Below, piece by piece: positions 1 to 9,450 of a stretch of 64,000 nucleotides of DNA; the first letter of the stretch is position 1; each line of letters starts with the position of its first letter. Origin of the DNA: Lysobacterales bacterium (lineage in GTDB: Bacteria; Pseudomonadota; Gammaproteobacteria; Xanthomonadales; Xanthomonadaceae); contig JAEKKX010000008.1 of assembly GCA_019510125.1 (NCBI GenBank), positions 140,509-204,508 on the forward strand. Reading direction: 5' to 3'. The translations under genes and the position numbers were made by a program. The notes beneath the pieces were generated by a model, which saw only the letters and a program-made list of their open reading frames with translations, made no database searches and was not told the DNA's origin.

Positions 1-750
1 CTCGCCAGGGACCAGTTGGTCAGCCGTTCGGCGCTCGACCAGCAGACCGAGGCGCTGCGGGCGGCCGAAGGCCAGGCCCGCGCGGCGCGCGCGCAGCGCG
101 ACGTGAGCGCCAACCAGCGCGGCTACACCCAGTTGCGCGCGCCGGCCGACGGCGCGATCGGGCAGCGCATGGCCGAGGCCGGGCAGGTGCTCGGCGCCGG
201 GCAGCCGGTCTTCAGCTTCGTCGCCGAGGGCGTGCGCGAGGTGGCGTTCGCGGTTCCCGAGGCCCGGCTCGCCGACGTCCATCCCGGCCAGCCGGTGCGG
301 GTGCAGTTGTGGAACGGCAGCGGTGCGCCGCTGGCCGGCACGATCCGCGACATCGCGCCCAGCGCCGATCCGCTCACCCGGACCTACGCCGCGCGGGCCA
401 CGCTCGCGCCCGAGGCCCAGGACGCGGTCGCGGTGGGCCAGAGCGCCCGCGTCTACATCGGCGCCGCGGACGCCGGTGCGGCGGCGCTGCGGGTGCCGCT
501 GCCGGCCGTGCAGCGCGACGCCCGCGGCCGCACCGTGGTCTGGGTGGCGGACACGAAGGCCGGCCGGGTCCGGCCGGTGCCGGTCACCGTCGGCGCCTAT
601 GCCGCCGACAGCGTGCCGGTGCTCTCCGGCCTGAAGCCCGACGACTGGGTAGTGATCGCCGGCGCCCATCTGCTGGCGCCCGACCAGGCGGTGGTGGCGG
701 TCGATCGCGGCAACCGTCCGGTCGCCGACCGCCCCGTCGTCGCGCGCTGA
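1..750 (+). CDS. RND efflux periplasmic adaptor subunit, 5' end cut by window
   Basis: The frame is open from the first base and stops at 748-750, so the protein enters from outside the window and only its last 250 residues are seen. The visible part has the order expected of a membrane-fusion protein of a tripartite efflux pump: the end of an alpha-helical hairpin (ALRAAEGQARAARAQRDV), the second half of the lipoyl domain (LRAPADGAIGQRMAEAGQV), a beta-barrel domain and a membrane-proximal domain ending in a low-complexity tail. Known members link an inner-membrane RND permease to an outer-membrane channel in the periplasm. The permease gene starts 14 bases downstream, which supports the call. 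No TolC-type channel gene is in the window. Substrate cannot be told from sequence. Confidence 0.9.
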   Translation, partial: LARDQLVSRSALDQQTEALRAAEGQARAARAQRDVSANQRGYTQLRAPADGAIGQRMAEAGQVLGAGQPVFSFVAEGVREVAFAVPEARLADVHPGQPVRVQLWNGSGAPLAGTIRDIAPSADPLTRTYAARATLAPEAQDAVAVGQSARVYIGAADAGAAALRVPLPAVQRDARGRTVVWVADTKAGRVRPVPVTVGAYAADSVPVLSGLKPDDWVVIAGAHLLAPDQAVVAVDRGNRPVADRPVVAR

Positions 751-764
751 GCGGAGGCTCGGAC

Positions 765-3700
765 ATGCGTCGATTCAACGTCTCCGAATGGGCGCTCGCG
801 AACCGGGCGCTGGTGCTGTACGCCATGCTGCTGCTGGCGGTGATCGGCGCCTGGTCCTATCGCCATCTCGGCCAGTCCGAGGACCCGCCGTTCACCTTCA
901 AGGTGATGGTGGTGCGCACCATGTGGCCCGGCGCCACCGCCGAGGACGTGGGCCGCGAGGTCACCGACCGGATCGAGAAGAAGCTGATGGAGACCGGCGA
1001 CTACGAGCGCATCGTCTCGTACTCGCGACCGGGCGAATCGCAGGTCATCTTCATGGCCCGCGATTCGATGGTCAGCCGCGAACTGCCGCAGTTGTGGTAC
1101 CAGGTCCGCAAGAAGGTCGGCGACATCCGCCAGACCCTGCCGGAGGGCGTGGTCGGGCCGTTCTTCAACGACGAGTTCGGCGACACCTTCGGCAACATCT
1201 ACGCGCTCACCGGCGACGGTTTCGACGATGCGCTGAAGAAGGACTACGCCGAACGCCTCGAGCTGCAGCTCCAGCGGGTGCCCGACGTGGCCAAGGTCGA
1301 ACTCGTCGGCACCCAGGACGAGAAGATCTGGATCGAACTGTCGAACACCAAGCTCGCCACGTTCGGCGTGCCGCTGACCGCGGTGCAGGAGGCGCTGGCC
1401 GCGCAGAACGCGGTGACCCCGGCCGGTTTCTTCGAGACCCCGACCGACCGCGTCCAGTTGCGCGTCGACGGCGCGTTCCGCTCGGTGCAGGAGATCCGCG
1501 ATTTCCCGATCCGCGCCGGAGACCGCACCCTGCGCCTGGGCGACATCGCCACGGTCACCCGCGGCTACGCCGACCCGGCGCAGCCGCGGATGCGCTACAT
1601 GGGCAAGGACGCGATCGGGATCGCGGTCGCGATGAAGCCAGGCGGCGACATCCTCAAGCTGGGCGAGGCGCTGGAACAGGAAACCGGCATCCTGCAGCGG
1701 CAGTTGCCGGTGGGCCTGGAACTGCACCGCGTCGCCGACCAGCCCGCGGCCGTCCACGACTCGGTCGGCGAATTCGTGCGGGTGCTGGCCGAGGCGGTGA
1801 TCATCGTGCTGCTGGTCAGCTTCTTCTCGCTGGGCTTGCGCACCGGACTGGTGGTGGCGGTGAGCATCCCGCTGGTGCTGGCGATGACCTTCGGCGCGAT
1901 GCACTACTTCGGCATCGGCCTGCACAAGATCTCGCTGGGCGCGCTGGTGCTGGCGCTGGGCCTGCTGGTGGACGACGCGATCATCGCGGTGGAGATGATG
2001 GCGATCAAGATGGAGCAGGGCTTCTCGCGCATGCGCGCGGCGGCCTTCGCCTACGAGACCACCGCCTTCCCGATGCTCACCGGCACGCTGGTGACCGCAG
2101 CCGGGTTCCTGCCGATCGCGACCGCCGATTCCAGCACCGGCGAATACACCCGCTCGCTGTTCCAGGTGGTCACCCTGGCGCTGCTGGTGTCGTGGATCGC
2201 CGCGGTGCTGTTCATCCCGTACCTCGGCGACAAGATGCTGCCGGACCCGCACGCGGTCGCGAAGCCCGGTTCGCTGCCGGCCCGGGTGCGCGCGTTCCGC
2301 GAGCGCCTGGCCGATCGCTGGCCGCAGTACGCCGGGCTGCTCGCGCCGGCGCCGGTCGCGGACGCCCACGGCCACGATCCCTACGGCACCGCGTTCTACC
2401 GTCGCTTCCGGGCGCTGGTGCGCGCCTGCATCCGCCACCGCTGGCTGGTGATCGGCGCGACCCTCGCCGCGTTCGCGCTGTCGATCTTCCTGTTCCGCTA
2501 CGTGCCGCAGCAGTTCTTCCCCGATTCCACCCGGCTGGAACTCATGGTCGACGTGGAGCTGGCCGAAGGCAGCTCGCTGACCGCGACCGCGGACGCCGTG
2601 CATCGCATCGAACAGCGGCTGCAGGGCCGCAAGGACATCGACAACTACGTCGCCTACGTCGGCACCGGCTCGCCGCGGTTCTACCTGCCGCTGGACCAGC
2701 AGTTGCCGCAGACCCATTTCGCGCAGTTCGTGGTCCGCGCCAAGGACATCGCCGGGCGCGAGGCCCTGCGCGACTGGATGATGGGCGACCTCCGCCGCGA
2801 GTTCGCGCAGTTGCAACTGCGCGTGACCCGGCTGGAGAACGGGCCGCCGGTGGGCTATCCGGTGCAGTTCCGGGTATCCGGCGAGCACGTCGAACGGGTG
2901 CAGGCGCTCGCCCGGCGGGTGCTGGAGAAGGTCCGCGCCGACCCAGACGTGCTCAACGTCAACCTCGACTGGGACGAGCCGAGCAAGGTCGTGAAGCTGG
3001 TCATCGACCAGGATCGCGCCCGGGCCATGGGCGTGTCCTCGCAGCAGGTCGCGGCGTTCCTCGCCAGCGCGCTGTCCGGGCAGCACATCAGCACCTACCG
3101 CGAGGACAACGAGTTGATCGAGATCCTGCTGCGCGGTCCGGCCGACGAACGCGCCCGGCTCGACCTGCTCGGCAGTCTCGCGGTGCCCACCGCCAACGGC
3201 GGCAGCGTGCCGGTGATGCAGATCGGGCACCTGGAATCGACGTTCGAGAACGGCGTGATCTGGCACCGCAACCGGCTGCCGACCGTGACCGTGCGCGCGG
3301 ACATCGTCAACGGCCCGACGCCGCCGACGGTGGTGGCGCGGATCCTGCCGACGCTGGAGGAGATCCGGAAGGACCTGCCGGACGGCTACCTGCTGGAAAC
3401 CGGCGGCACGGTCGAGGATTCGGCGCGCGGCCAGGATTCGATCAAGGCCGGCATGCCGCTGTTCGTGCTGGTGGTGGTGACCCTGCTGATGCTGCAGTTG
3501 CGCAGCTTCCCGCGGGTGCTGCTGGTGCTGTCCACCGCGCCGCTGGGCATCATCGGCGCGGCGACCTTCCTGCTGGTGTTCCGGGTGCCGTTCGGATTCG
3601 TGGCGATGCTCGGGGTGATCGCGCTGTCGGGCATGATCATGCGCAACTCGGTGATCCTGATCGACCAGATCGAGCAGGACATCCTCTCCGGGCACGACCG

Positions 3701-3935
3701 CTGGACCGCGATAGTCGAAGCCACCGTACGCCGCTTCCGGCCGATCGTGCTGACCGCGCTGGCCGCGATCCTGGCGATGATCCCGCTGTCGCGCAGCGCC
3801 TTCTTCGGGCCGATGGCGGTGGCGATCATGGGCGGCCTGATCGTCGCCACCGCGCTCACGCTGCTGTTCCTGCCGGCGCTGTACGCGGCCTGGTTCCGGG
3901 TGCGCCCGGACGAGGCTGGCGCCGCCAAGGCCTGA
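765..3935 (+). CDS. RND efflux transporter permease (AcrB/MexF-like)
   Basis: A 1056-residue inner-membrane pump of the hydrophobe/amphiphile efflux RND family, the usual length. The ATG at 765 is chosen because GGAGG lies at 753-757 and the N-terminal helix starts right after it; the frame is open much further upstream but overlaps the adaptor gene. Visible hallmarks are the paired aspartates of TM4 (LLVDDAIIAVEMM, near residue 402) and, in the second half, GMIMRNSVILIDQI near residue 958. The latter carries Arg where AcrB has the relay Lys, as in other members with the RNSV motif. Two large periplasmic loops lie between TM1-2 and TM7-8. It is co-transcribed with the adaptor upstream. The exported substrate is not predictable. 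Confidence 0.93.
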   Translation: MRRFNVSEWALANRALVLYAMLLLAVIGAWSYRHLGQSEDPPFTFKVMVVRTMWPGATAEDVGREVTDRIEKKLMETGDYERIVSYSRPGESQVIFMARDSMVSRELPQLWYQVRKKVGDIRQTLPEGVVGPFFNDEFGDTFGNIYALTGDGFDDALKKDYAERLELQLQRVPDVAKVELVGTQDEKIWIELSNTKLATFGVPLTAVQEALAAQNAVTPAGFFETPTDRVQLRVDGAFRSVQEIRDFPIRAGDRTLRLGDIATVTRGYADPAQPRMRYMGKDAIGIAVAMKPGGDILKLGEALEQETGILQRQLPVGLELHRVADQPAAVHDSVGEFVRVLAEAVIIVLLVSFFSLGLRTGLVVAVSIPLVLAMTFGAMHYFGIGLHKISLGALVLALGLLVDDAIIAVEMMAIKMEQGFSRMRAAAFAYETTAFPMLTGTLVTAAGFLPIATADSSTGEYTRSLFQVVTLALLVSWIAAVLFIPYLGDKMLPDPHAVAKPGSLPARVRAFRERLADRWPQYAGLLAPAPVADAHGHDPYGTAFYRRFRALVRACIRHRWLVIGATLAAFALSIFLFRYVPQQFFPDSTRLELMVDVELAEGSSLTATADAVHRIEQRLQGRKDIDNYVAYVGTGSPRFYLPLDQQLPQTHFAQFVVRAKDIAGREALRDWMMGDLRREFAQLQLRVTRLENGPPVGYPVQFRVSGEHVERVQALARRVLEKVRADPDVLNVNLDWDEPSKVVKLVIDQDRARAMGVSSQQVAAFLASALSGQHISTYREDNELIEILLRGPADERARLDLLGSLAVPTANGGSVPVMQIGHLESTFENGVIWHRNRLPTVTVRADIVNGPTPPTVVARILPTLEEIRKDLPDGYLLETGGTVEDSARGQDSIKAGMPLFVLVVVTLLMLQLRSFPRVLLVLSTAPLGIIGAATFLLVFRVPFGFVAMLGVIALSGMIMRNSVILIDQIEQDILSGHDRWTAIVEATVRRFRPIVLTALAAILAMIPLSRSAFFGPMAVAIMGGLIVATALTLLFLPALYAAWFRVRPDEAGAAKA

Positions 3936-3950
3936 CGTTTTTTTCGCATC

Positions 3951-3995
3951 CGGGCCGCCCCGCGGCTCCCTCCCCCTCCCACCGCGGGCGGCCCG
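3951..3995. repeat. GC-rich inverted repeat after the efflux operon
   Basis: The arms at 3951-3965 and 3982-3995 are complementary except for one extra C in the left arm, giving a stem of about 14 bp with a C/T-rich 16-base loop. A run of seven T lies before the hairpin (3938-3944), not after it, so it does not fit a normal intrinsic terminator for the plus strand. It may still help end or stabilise the efflux transcript. Confidence 0.4.
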
Positions 3996-4083
3996 GGTCG
4001 CGAAAACCAGGCGGATTCGCCAAGCTCCGCTTAAGCGAGGACGCGCAGGCTGCCGTCATCTTCCCGATGAAAGGCGTCGCGCC

Positions 4084-4242
4084 ATGCATCCCGAACTCGC
4101 CCGTTTTCTCCGCCAGCTCGCGCGCGTGCTCGCCGTCTGCGGCCTGGTCATCGCCACTGCGGTGTTCGTGACCCTGCCGTGGAGTCTCGGTCGTTCGCCC
4201 GGCGCCGCCGGGGCGCCGGGGATCGAACGGCACATGACCTGA
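4084..4242 (+). CDS. Small single-span membrane protein of 52 residues, function unknown
   Basis: The frame starts with ATG at 4084, preceded by AAAGG at 4070-4074, and ends with TGA at 4240-4242. The product has a short basic N-terminus (HPELARFLRQLAR), one hydrophobic segment of about 20 residues (VLAVCGLVIATAVFVTLPW) and a short polar tail, so it would sit in the inner membrane with its N-terminus inside. It lies alone between the efflux operon and the convergent thr operon. Ribosome-binding site, hydrophobic pattern and intergenic position support it as a real gene, but no family is recognised. A chance frame in this high-GC DNA remains possible. Confidence 0.5.
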   Translation: MHPELARFLRQLARVLAVCGLVIATAVFVTLPWSLGRSPGAAGAPGIERHMT

Positions 4243-4336
4243 GCGCCGGCCCGCGACGCGGCGAGCGATCCGCAACCGGGCCGCGGCCGCGCCGCCGATC
4301 GAAGCCTCGGCCGACCGCGCTTCGGCCTGCCGCCGA

Positions 4337-5653
4337 TCAGCCGTCGAGCAGCCGCGCGCGCAGCGCCGCATCGTCGACGGCCAGCGGCTCGCCGTGCGCG
4401 GGGCGGGCCAGGCCTTCGGCCAGCGCCGGTGGCACCTCGACGGCATGGCCGACCAGCGGCTCGACGATGCTGTCGAACTTCGCCGGATGCGCGGTGGCGA
4501 CCACCGCCCACGGCCGCGCGTCGCCGTCCGCGCGCAGGCGCTCGAGCACGTGCAGGCCGCAGGCGGTGTGCGGGCAGGGCACGACGCCGTGGCGCGCGGG
4601 CGCGGCGGCGATCGTTGCGCGGATCGTGGCGTCGTCCACGGCTTCGGCGCGCAGCGCGGCGCGCAGCGCGGCGTCGTCGGCGAACCAGTGGCGCAGGCGC
4701 TCGAAGTTGCTCGGCGCGCCGACGTCCATCGCGTTGGCGAGCGTGGCCTTCGTCGCCTCCGGTGCGTAGTCGCCGCCGGCGAAGAAGCGCGGCAACACGT
4801 CGTTGGCGTTGGTGGCGAGGACGATGTCGCCGATCGGGAACCCCATCCGCTGCGCCAGCAGCGCGGCCGCGGCGTTGCCGAGGTTGCCGGTGGGCACGAT
4901 CAGGTCGAGCGCCTCGCCGCGGGCCGCGAAGAAGTTGCGCGCGGTGTGCGCGTAGTAGGCCACCTGCGGCAGCAGGCGGCCGAGGCTGATGCTGTTGGCC
5001 GAGGTCAGCGCCATGCGCTCGCGCAGGTCGCGATCCGAAAGCGCGGCCTTGGCCATGCGCTGGCAGTCGTCGAACGTGCCGGCGACGCGGAACGTGCGCA
5101 CGTTGTCGCCCCAGCATTCCAGCCCGTGGGCCTGGCGCGGCGAGACGCGACCGTCGGGATAGAGGATCACCACCGCGAAGCCGGGCCGGCGATGGAACGC
5201 GCCGGCCACGGCCGCGCCGGTGTCGCCGGAAGTCGCGACCAGGATCGTGGTGGTCGGCGCGTCCGCCGCGCGCAGCGCCGACAGGCATTCGGCGAGGAAG
5301 CGCGCGGCGTAGTCCTTGAACGCGGCGGTGGGGCCGTGGAACAGCTCCAGCAGGAAATCGTCGCCGCCATCGTCATTGCCGTCGCCGCGCAGCGGGCGCA
5401 GCGGCGCGTCGAACGCGTACGCGCGCGCGCACAGCGCCGGCAGCGCCTCGCGCAGCGCCGAGTCCCCGAAGTACGGCGCCAGCGCCTGCGCCGCGGTGGC
5501 GGCGAGCGTTGGCGAGGCGGTGCGGGTGATCGCCGGATCGAGGACCGGGACGGTAGCGGGCACGTACAGACCGCCGTCCGGGGCGAGGCCGGCGATCAGC
5601 GCGGCGTCGATGCCGGTGGGCGGGGTGCCGCCGCGGGTGCTGACGAACCTCAT
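4337..5653 (-). CDS. thrC: Threonine synthase
   Basis: Converts O-phosphohomoserine to threonine, the last step of the pathway, using pyridoxal phosphate. The 438-residue product opens with MRFVSTRGG and shows the PLP-lysine motif [14 protein letters not shown] (Lys about 113), the SGDTGAAV phosphate loop and a [11 protein letters not shown] segment. This is the longer, enterobacterial-type enzyme. Its ATG overlaps the thrB stop in an ATGA arrangement, so it is the third gene of thrABC and probably translationally coupled. No clear terminator with a T run follows its stop. Confidence 0.97.
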   Translation of the reverse strand: MRFVSTRGGTPPTGIDAALIAGLAPDGGLYVPATVPVLDPAITRTASPTLAATAAQALAPYFGDSALREALPALCARAYAFDAPLRPLRGDGNDDGGDDFLLELFHGPTAAFKDYAARFLAECLSALRAADAPTTTILVATSGDTGAAVAGAFHRRPGFAVVILYPDGRVSPRQAHGLECWGDNVRTFRVAGTFDDCQRMAKAALSDRDLRERMALTSANSISLGRLLPQVAYYAHTARNFFAARGEALDLIVPTGNLGNAAAALLAQRMGFPIGDIVLATNANDVLPRFFAGGDYAPEATKATLANAMDVGAPSNFERLRHWFADDAALRAALRAEAVDDATIRATIAAAPARHGVVPCPHTACGLHVLERLRADGDARPWAVVATAHPAKFDSIVEPLVGHAVEVPPALAEGLARPAHGEPLAVDDAALRARLLDG

Positions 5654-6594
5654 GCGGCGCGCTCCGGCAGCACGTCGGCGCGCGGCCCCGCGACCGGCGA
5701 CACGTGCGCGCGCGCCGCGTAGCCGGCGTCGGCGAACGCGGCGCGCATCGCCGGCGCGGCGGCGTCGGCCTGCGCCTTCGACGCGAACCACGCGAACACG
5801 CTCGGGCCGGCGCCGGAAATGCTCGCGCCCAGCGCGTCGTGGGCCAGCGCGGCGGCCTTCACCGCGTCGAAGCCGGGGATCAGCGGCGCGCGGCGAGGTT
5901 CGACCAGCCGGTCGTGCAGGCCGTCGCGGATCAGCGCGAGGTCGCCGCGCTGCAGGCCGGTGAGGAACAGCGCGAGGTGCGTGCTCTGTTCGACGAACTG
6001 CGACAGCGGGTAGGGCGCGGCCAGCGCGGCGCGCGCGCGGCGCGTCTCCAGCACCTGGTCGGGATGCACGACCACGCAGTGCAGGCCCGCGGGCACCGCG
6101 AGCGGGATCATCCGGTCCAGCGTCGCCAGCACCACGCCGCCGAGCAGCATCGGCGCGACGTTGTCGCCGTGGGCGCTGCCGCTGGCGACCGATTCGCCGG
6201 CCAGCGCGAACGGATACAGCGCGTCGCGCGACAGCGGCGCGTCGAGCAGCGCGTTCGCCGCGACCAGCGCGGCCACGCACGACGCCGCCGAGCCGCCGAG
6301 GCCGGAGCCCAGCGGGATGCCCTTTTCCAGCGTGACCTCGAATCCGAACGACAGCGCCCGCGCCTCGCGCAGCGCGATCAGCGCGCGGCCGGCGGTGTTG
6401 GCCTCGGCCGCGAGCGGCAGCGCATCGACCCCGGCCACGTCGCCGTGGATCGCGACGATGCGCACCTCCGGCGCGTCGATCCGGCGCACGCTGGCGATGT
6501 CGCGCGGGCCTTCGATCGCGTGGCCGAGCAGGTCGAAACCGACGCCGATGTTGCCGACGCTGGCGGGCGCGAACGCGCGGACCGCGCCGCTCAT
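5650..6594 (-). CDS. thrB: Homoserine kinase
   Basis: Phosphorylates L-homoserine with ATP in the cytoplasm; a GHMP-family kinase of 314 residues, the usual size. The GHMP N-terminal motif [14 protein letters not shown] is at residues 11-24 and the glycine-rich ATP loop [12 protein letters not shown] is at about 94-105; [14 protein letters not shown] marks the C-terminal domain. The start ATG overlaps the thrA stop by ATGA and the stop overlaps the thrC start the same way, so the three genes form one translationally coupled unit. Confidence 0.97.
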   Translation of the reverse strand: MSGAVRAFAPASVGNIGVGFDLLGHAIEGPRDIASVRRIDAPEVRIVAIHGDVAGVDALPLAAEANTAGRALIALREARALSFGFEVTLEKGIPLGSGLGGSAASCVAALVAANALLDAPLSRDALYPFALAGESVASGSAHGDNVAPMLLGGVVLATLDRMIPLAVPAGLHCVVVHPDQVLETRRARAALAAPYPLSQFVEQSTHLALFLTGLQRGDLALIRDGLHDRLVEPRRAPLIPGFDAVKAAALAHDALGASISGAGPSVFAWFASKAQADAAAPAMRAAFADAGYAARAHVSPVAGPRADVLPERAA

Positions 6595-9137
6595 GCCGCG
6601 GCTCCCGCGGTGCGCGCGCCCAGGGTGGCCGCGATCGCCAGGATGTCGCCGAACACGCCGGCGGCGGTCACGTCGGCGCCCGCGCCCGGACCCTGCACCA
6701 CCAGCGGGTTGTCGGCGTAGCGGCGGGTGCGGAACTGGATCAGGTTGTCGGTGAGCCGGCTGTGCAGGCTGGCGTGGCCGGCCTCGGGCATCGCCAGCCC
6801 GACCCGGGCGCGGCCGTCGGCGTCGAGCTGGGCGAGGTAGCGCAGGCCGCGGCCGGCGGCGCGCGCCGCGTCGAGCCGCGCCTGCATCGGCGCGTCGAGT
6901 TCGGGCAGGCGGGCCAGGAATTCCTCGCGCGACACGTCGCGCAGCGCTTCGGGCACCAGGCTTTCGATCTCGATGTCGGCCAGCGACAGGGTCGCGCCGG
7001 CCTCGCGCGCGAGGATCACCAGCTTGCGCGCGACGTCGGTGCCGCCGAGGTCGTCGCGCGGGTCCGGCTCGGTGTAGCCCAGCGCCTTCGCCTCGGCGAC
7101 CAGGGTCGAGAACGGCACGCTGCCGTCGTAGCGGTTGAACAGCCACGCCAGCGTGCCCGAGAGCACGCCCTCGATGCCGGTCAGCGCGTCGCCGGTGTCG
7201 AGCAGCGAACGCAGGGTCGCGATCACCGGCAGGCCGGCGCCGACGGTGGCCTCGTAGCGGAACAGCGCGCCGTGCTGCTCGGCCTCGCGGATCGCGAGGT
7301 AGCGGGCGCGGTCGCCGCTGCCGGCGTGCTTGCTCGGGGTGACCACGTGGATGCCGGCGGCCAGCCAGGCGGGGTAGTGCGCGGCGATCGCGTCGCTGCC
7401 GCTGCAGTCGACGATCAGCGCGTGCGGCAGGTGCTCGGCGCGGACGTGGGCGACGAAGCGGTCGAGGTCGAGCGGCTCGGCATGCTCGAGCGCCGCGTGC
7501 GCCTGCGCCGGATCGAGCCGGTCGGCCAGCGCCATCTTGCGGCTGGAGACCACCGCGCGCAGGCGCAGGTCGAGGCGGTGTTCGGCGCGGCGGCCGCCGG
7601 CGAAGCGCGGCATCGCCTCGGCGAGCTGCGCCAGCAGCGCGCGGCCGACGTTGCCCGGGCCGATCACGCCCACCGACAGCGTCGCCGGCGACAGCCAGAA
7701 GGCGCTGTGCGCCGCGCGCAGGCCGCGCACGGCGTCGGCGTCGGCCACCGCGACCGAGATGTTGCGTTCGCTCGCGCCCTGGGCGATCGCGCGGATGTTC
7801 ACCCGCGCACGGGCGAGGCCGGCGAACAGCCGCGCCGACACGCCCGGCTGGCCGACCATGCCGTCGCCGACCGCGGCGAGCACGGCGATGTCCGGCGTGA
7901 TCTCCACGCCTTCGACCTGGCCGTCGGCGATGGCCTCGGCGAACGCCGCCTCGACCGCGGCGCATCCGCGCGCGGCCTGCGCCGCGGGCACGATGCAGCA
8001 GATCGAGTGCTCGCTGGAGCCCTGCGAGATCATGGTCACCGACACGCTGGCGTCGCGCAGCGCGGCGAACATGCGCTCGGCGGTGCCGGGGACGCCGATC
8101 AGGCCGGCGCCGGTGAGTTCGAGCACGGCCATCCCGCGGACCACGCTCAGGCCCTTGACCGGCGTTTCGTGGCTGGCCGGCGCATCGGCGGAGATGCGGG
8201 TGCCGGCGGCCGCGGGGTTGCGCGAATTGCGGATCACGATCGGCAGCCCGGCCTGCATCGCCGGCGCCATCGTCTGCGGATGCAGCACCTTGGCGCCGAA
8301 ATACGCCAGTTCGCAGGCCTCGGCGTAGGACATCGCCGACAGGCAGACCGCGTCCGGCACCAGCCGCGGGTCGGCGCTGAGCACGCCGTCGACGTCGGTC
8401 CAGATGGTCAGTTCGATCGCGTCGAACAGCACCGCGAAGATCGCGCCGGAGTAGTCGCTGCCGTTGCGGCCGAGGGTCGCCGGCCGGTCGTCGCCGTCGC
8501 GCGCCACGAAGCCGGTGACCACCACGTCGGCCTCGGGATGGCGCGCGCGCCACGCGGCGAAGCGTTCGCGGGTGCGCGGCCAGTCGACCGCCACGCCGAG
8601 TTCGCCCGGATGCACCGACAGCACGTCGCGCGCGTCGAGCCGGGCCCAGCCCGCGGCCTCGCCGCCGAGCGCCGCCTGCAGCAGCCGCGACGACCAGACT
8701 TCGCCCAGTCCCTGCACCGCGGCGAGGTCGTGCGCGGGCAGCGCGTCGCCGGCGCGCGCCTCCGCGAGCCGGGCGAGCAGCGCCGACAGTGCGGAGAATT
8801 CGGCGTCGAGCCAGCCGAGCGTGCCGTGCGCGTCCTGCGGATCGAGCCGGCGGGCCTCGGCGAAATGGCGATCGCGCAGCCGCGACCAGCCGTCCAGCCA
8901 GTCGGCATCGGCCGCCGCCGCGTGGGCGAGGGCGGTCAGCGCGTCGGTGACGCCCTGCATCGCCGAGACCACGACCGCGCGCGGCCCGGGCGCGTCGGCC
9001 AGCAGCGTGGCGACGTGGCGGAAGCGTTCGGCGTCGGCGACGCTGCTGCCGCCGAACTTGTGGGCGCGGTGGCGCGCCGGGGACGCCTCGGCGGCGGGGG
9101 ATGCGGCGGCGAGATCCATGGGGGCGGGTGAATCCAT
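6591..9137 (-). CDS. thrA: Bifunctional aspartokinase / homoserine dehydrogenase I
   Basis: An 848-residue fusion of the first and third enzymes of the aspartate pathway to threonine. The aspartokinase half shows [13 protein letters not shown] (about 27-39), [13 protein letters not shown] (about 223-235) and [12 protein letters not shown] (about 247-258). Two ACT-type regulatory segments follow (about 330-480), with [12 protein letters not shown]. The homoserine dehydrogenase half starts near residue 497 with [13 protein letters not shown] and carries [13 protein letters not shown]. The family is inhibited by threonine through the ACT region. The ATG at 9137 follows GGAG (plus-strand CTCC 9144-9147) that lies inside a small hairpin. 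Expression is likely controlled by the leader peptide and attenuator at 9185-9373. Confidence 0.97.
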   Translation of the reverse strand: MDSPAPMDLAAASPAAEASPARHRAHKFGGSSVADAERFRHVATLLADAPGPRAVVVSAMQGVTDALTALAHAAAADADWLDGWSRLRDRHFAEARRLDPQDAHGTLGWLDAEFSALSALLARLAEARAGDALPAHDLAAVQGLGEVWSSRLLQAALGGEAAGWARLDARDVLSVHPGELGVAVDWPRTRERFAAWRARHPEADVVVTGFVARDGDDRPATLGRNGSDYSGAIFAVLFDAIELTIWTDVDGVLSADPRLVPDAVCLSAMSYAEACELAYFGAKVLHPQTMAPAMQAGLPIVIRNSRNPAAAGTRISADAPASHETPVKGLSVVRGMAVLELTGAGLIGVPGTAERMFAALRDASVSVTMISQGSSEHSICCIVPAAQAARGCAAVEAAFAEAIADGQVEGVEITPDIAVLAAVGDGMVGQPGVSARLFAGLARARVNIRAIAQGASERNISVAVADADAVRGLRAAHSAFWLSPATLSVGVIGPGNVGRALLAQLAEAMPRFAGGRRAEHRLDLRLRAVVSSRKMALADRLDPAQAHAALEHAEPLDLDRFVAHVRAEHLPHALIVDCSGSDAIAAHYPAWLAAGIHVVTPSKHAGSGDRARYLAIREAEQHGALFRYEATVGAGLPVIATLRSLLDTGDALTGIEGVLSGTLAWLFNRYDGSVPFSTLVAEAKALGYTEPDPRDDLGGTDVARKLVILAREAGATLSLADIEIESLVPEALRDVSREEFLARLPELDAPMQARLDAARAAGRGLRYLAQLDADGRARVGLAMPEAGHASLHSRLTDNLIQFRTRRYADNPLVVQGPGAGADVTAAGVFGDILAIAATLGARTAGAAA

Positions 9138-9141
9138 ATGA

Positions 9142-9157
9142 GGCTCCGGGTGGAGCC
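9142..9157 (-). promoter_or_regulatory. Hairpin that can hide the thrA ribosome-binding site
   Basis: GGCTCC at 9142-9147 and GGAGCC at 9152-9157 form a perfect 6-bp stem with a 4-base loop. In the mRNA the 3' arm contains GGAG, the only good Shine-Dalgarno before the thrA ATG at 9137. CCGGAG at 9165-9170 is an alternative partner for 9144-9149, so two exclusive pairings exist. A role in translation control is inference. Confidence 0.45.
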
Positions 9158-9184
9158 CCGCGTTCCGGAGTGCGCGGTGACCGT

Positions 9185-9210
9185 CCCCGCGCCCTTCGGA
9201 GGGTGCGGGG
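9185..9210 (-). terminator. thr attenuator hairpin
   Basis: Arms 9185-9195 and 9200-9210 form an 11-bp stem around a 4-base loop, between the leader peptide stop (9227) and thrA. In the RNA one pair is an A-C mismatch. The RNA left arm CCCGCACC (9209 back to 9202) is fully complementary to GGUGCGGG inside the leader peptide gene (9256 back to 9249), which gives the antiterminator pairing. No U run follows the hairpin, unlike enterobacterial thr, so it may act as a weak or factor-dependent terminator. Confidence 0.65.
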
Positions 9211-9226
9211 CGTGGGGTCGAAAGAG

Positions 9227-9373
9227 TCAGTCCGTCTCGCCGCCGCAGCCCGCACCACCGGTGGTGATACCGGTACCGGTCGTGCGGGTGGTGGTCGAGG
9301 TCGCGATCGACGCGGCGCCGCGTCCGCGCGGATGGCGGAAGGCGGCGACGGCGTGGACGGCGGCGAAGGACAT
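9227..9373 (-). CDS. thrL: thr operon leader peptide
   Basis: A 48-residue peptide starting with ATG at 9373. Its middle part is packed with threonine and has one isoleucine: [19 protein letters not shown]. This is the same signature as the enterobacterial thr leader, including the final Gly-Ala-Gly encoded by GGTGCGGGC. Ribosome stalling at Thr codons when charged tRNA-Thr is scarce would free the antiterminator pairing and let transcription reach thrA. The threonine codons are almost all ACC, and the stretch 9253-9266 is a 14-bp palindrome. There is no Shine-Dalgarno, and the start lies about 8 nt from the inferred -10 box, so the mRNA may be leaderless. Confidence 0.85.
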   Translation of the reverse strand: MSFAAVHAVAAFRHPRGRGAASIATSTTTRTTGTGITTGGAGCGGETD

Positions 9374-9381
9374 CGGGCAGG

Positions 9382-9409
9382 TGTAAACGATCGGGTGGCG
9401 GGGCGTCAA
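9382..9409 (-). promoter_or_regulatory. Likely thr operon promoter
   Basis: On the minus strand TTGACG (plus 9404-9409) is followed after 16 bases by TTTACA (plus 9382-9387). The -35 matches consensus in five of six bases; the -10 is weaker. A start site 5-8 bases downstream would fall at 9374-9377, directly at or before the leader ATG at 9373. Confidence 0.5.
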
Positions 9410-9450
9410 ATGGTTTGTGGGTGCGGGCCGCGACGCCCCTTCCCTTTCCC

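Noticed and set aside
597..3695. Very long open frame on the minus strand opposite the RND permease
   Set aside because: His/Arg/Gln-rich translation with no domain, caused by high-GC third-position bias of the real gene.
3936..3995. Intrinsic terminator of the efflux operon
   Set aside because: The T run precedes the hairpin instead of following it; kept only as an inverted repeat.
9374..9409. Longer thr leader starting at 9409
   Set aside because: Its start lies inside the inferred -35 hexamer; the ATG at 9373 fits the promoter.
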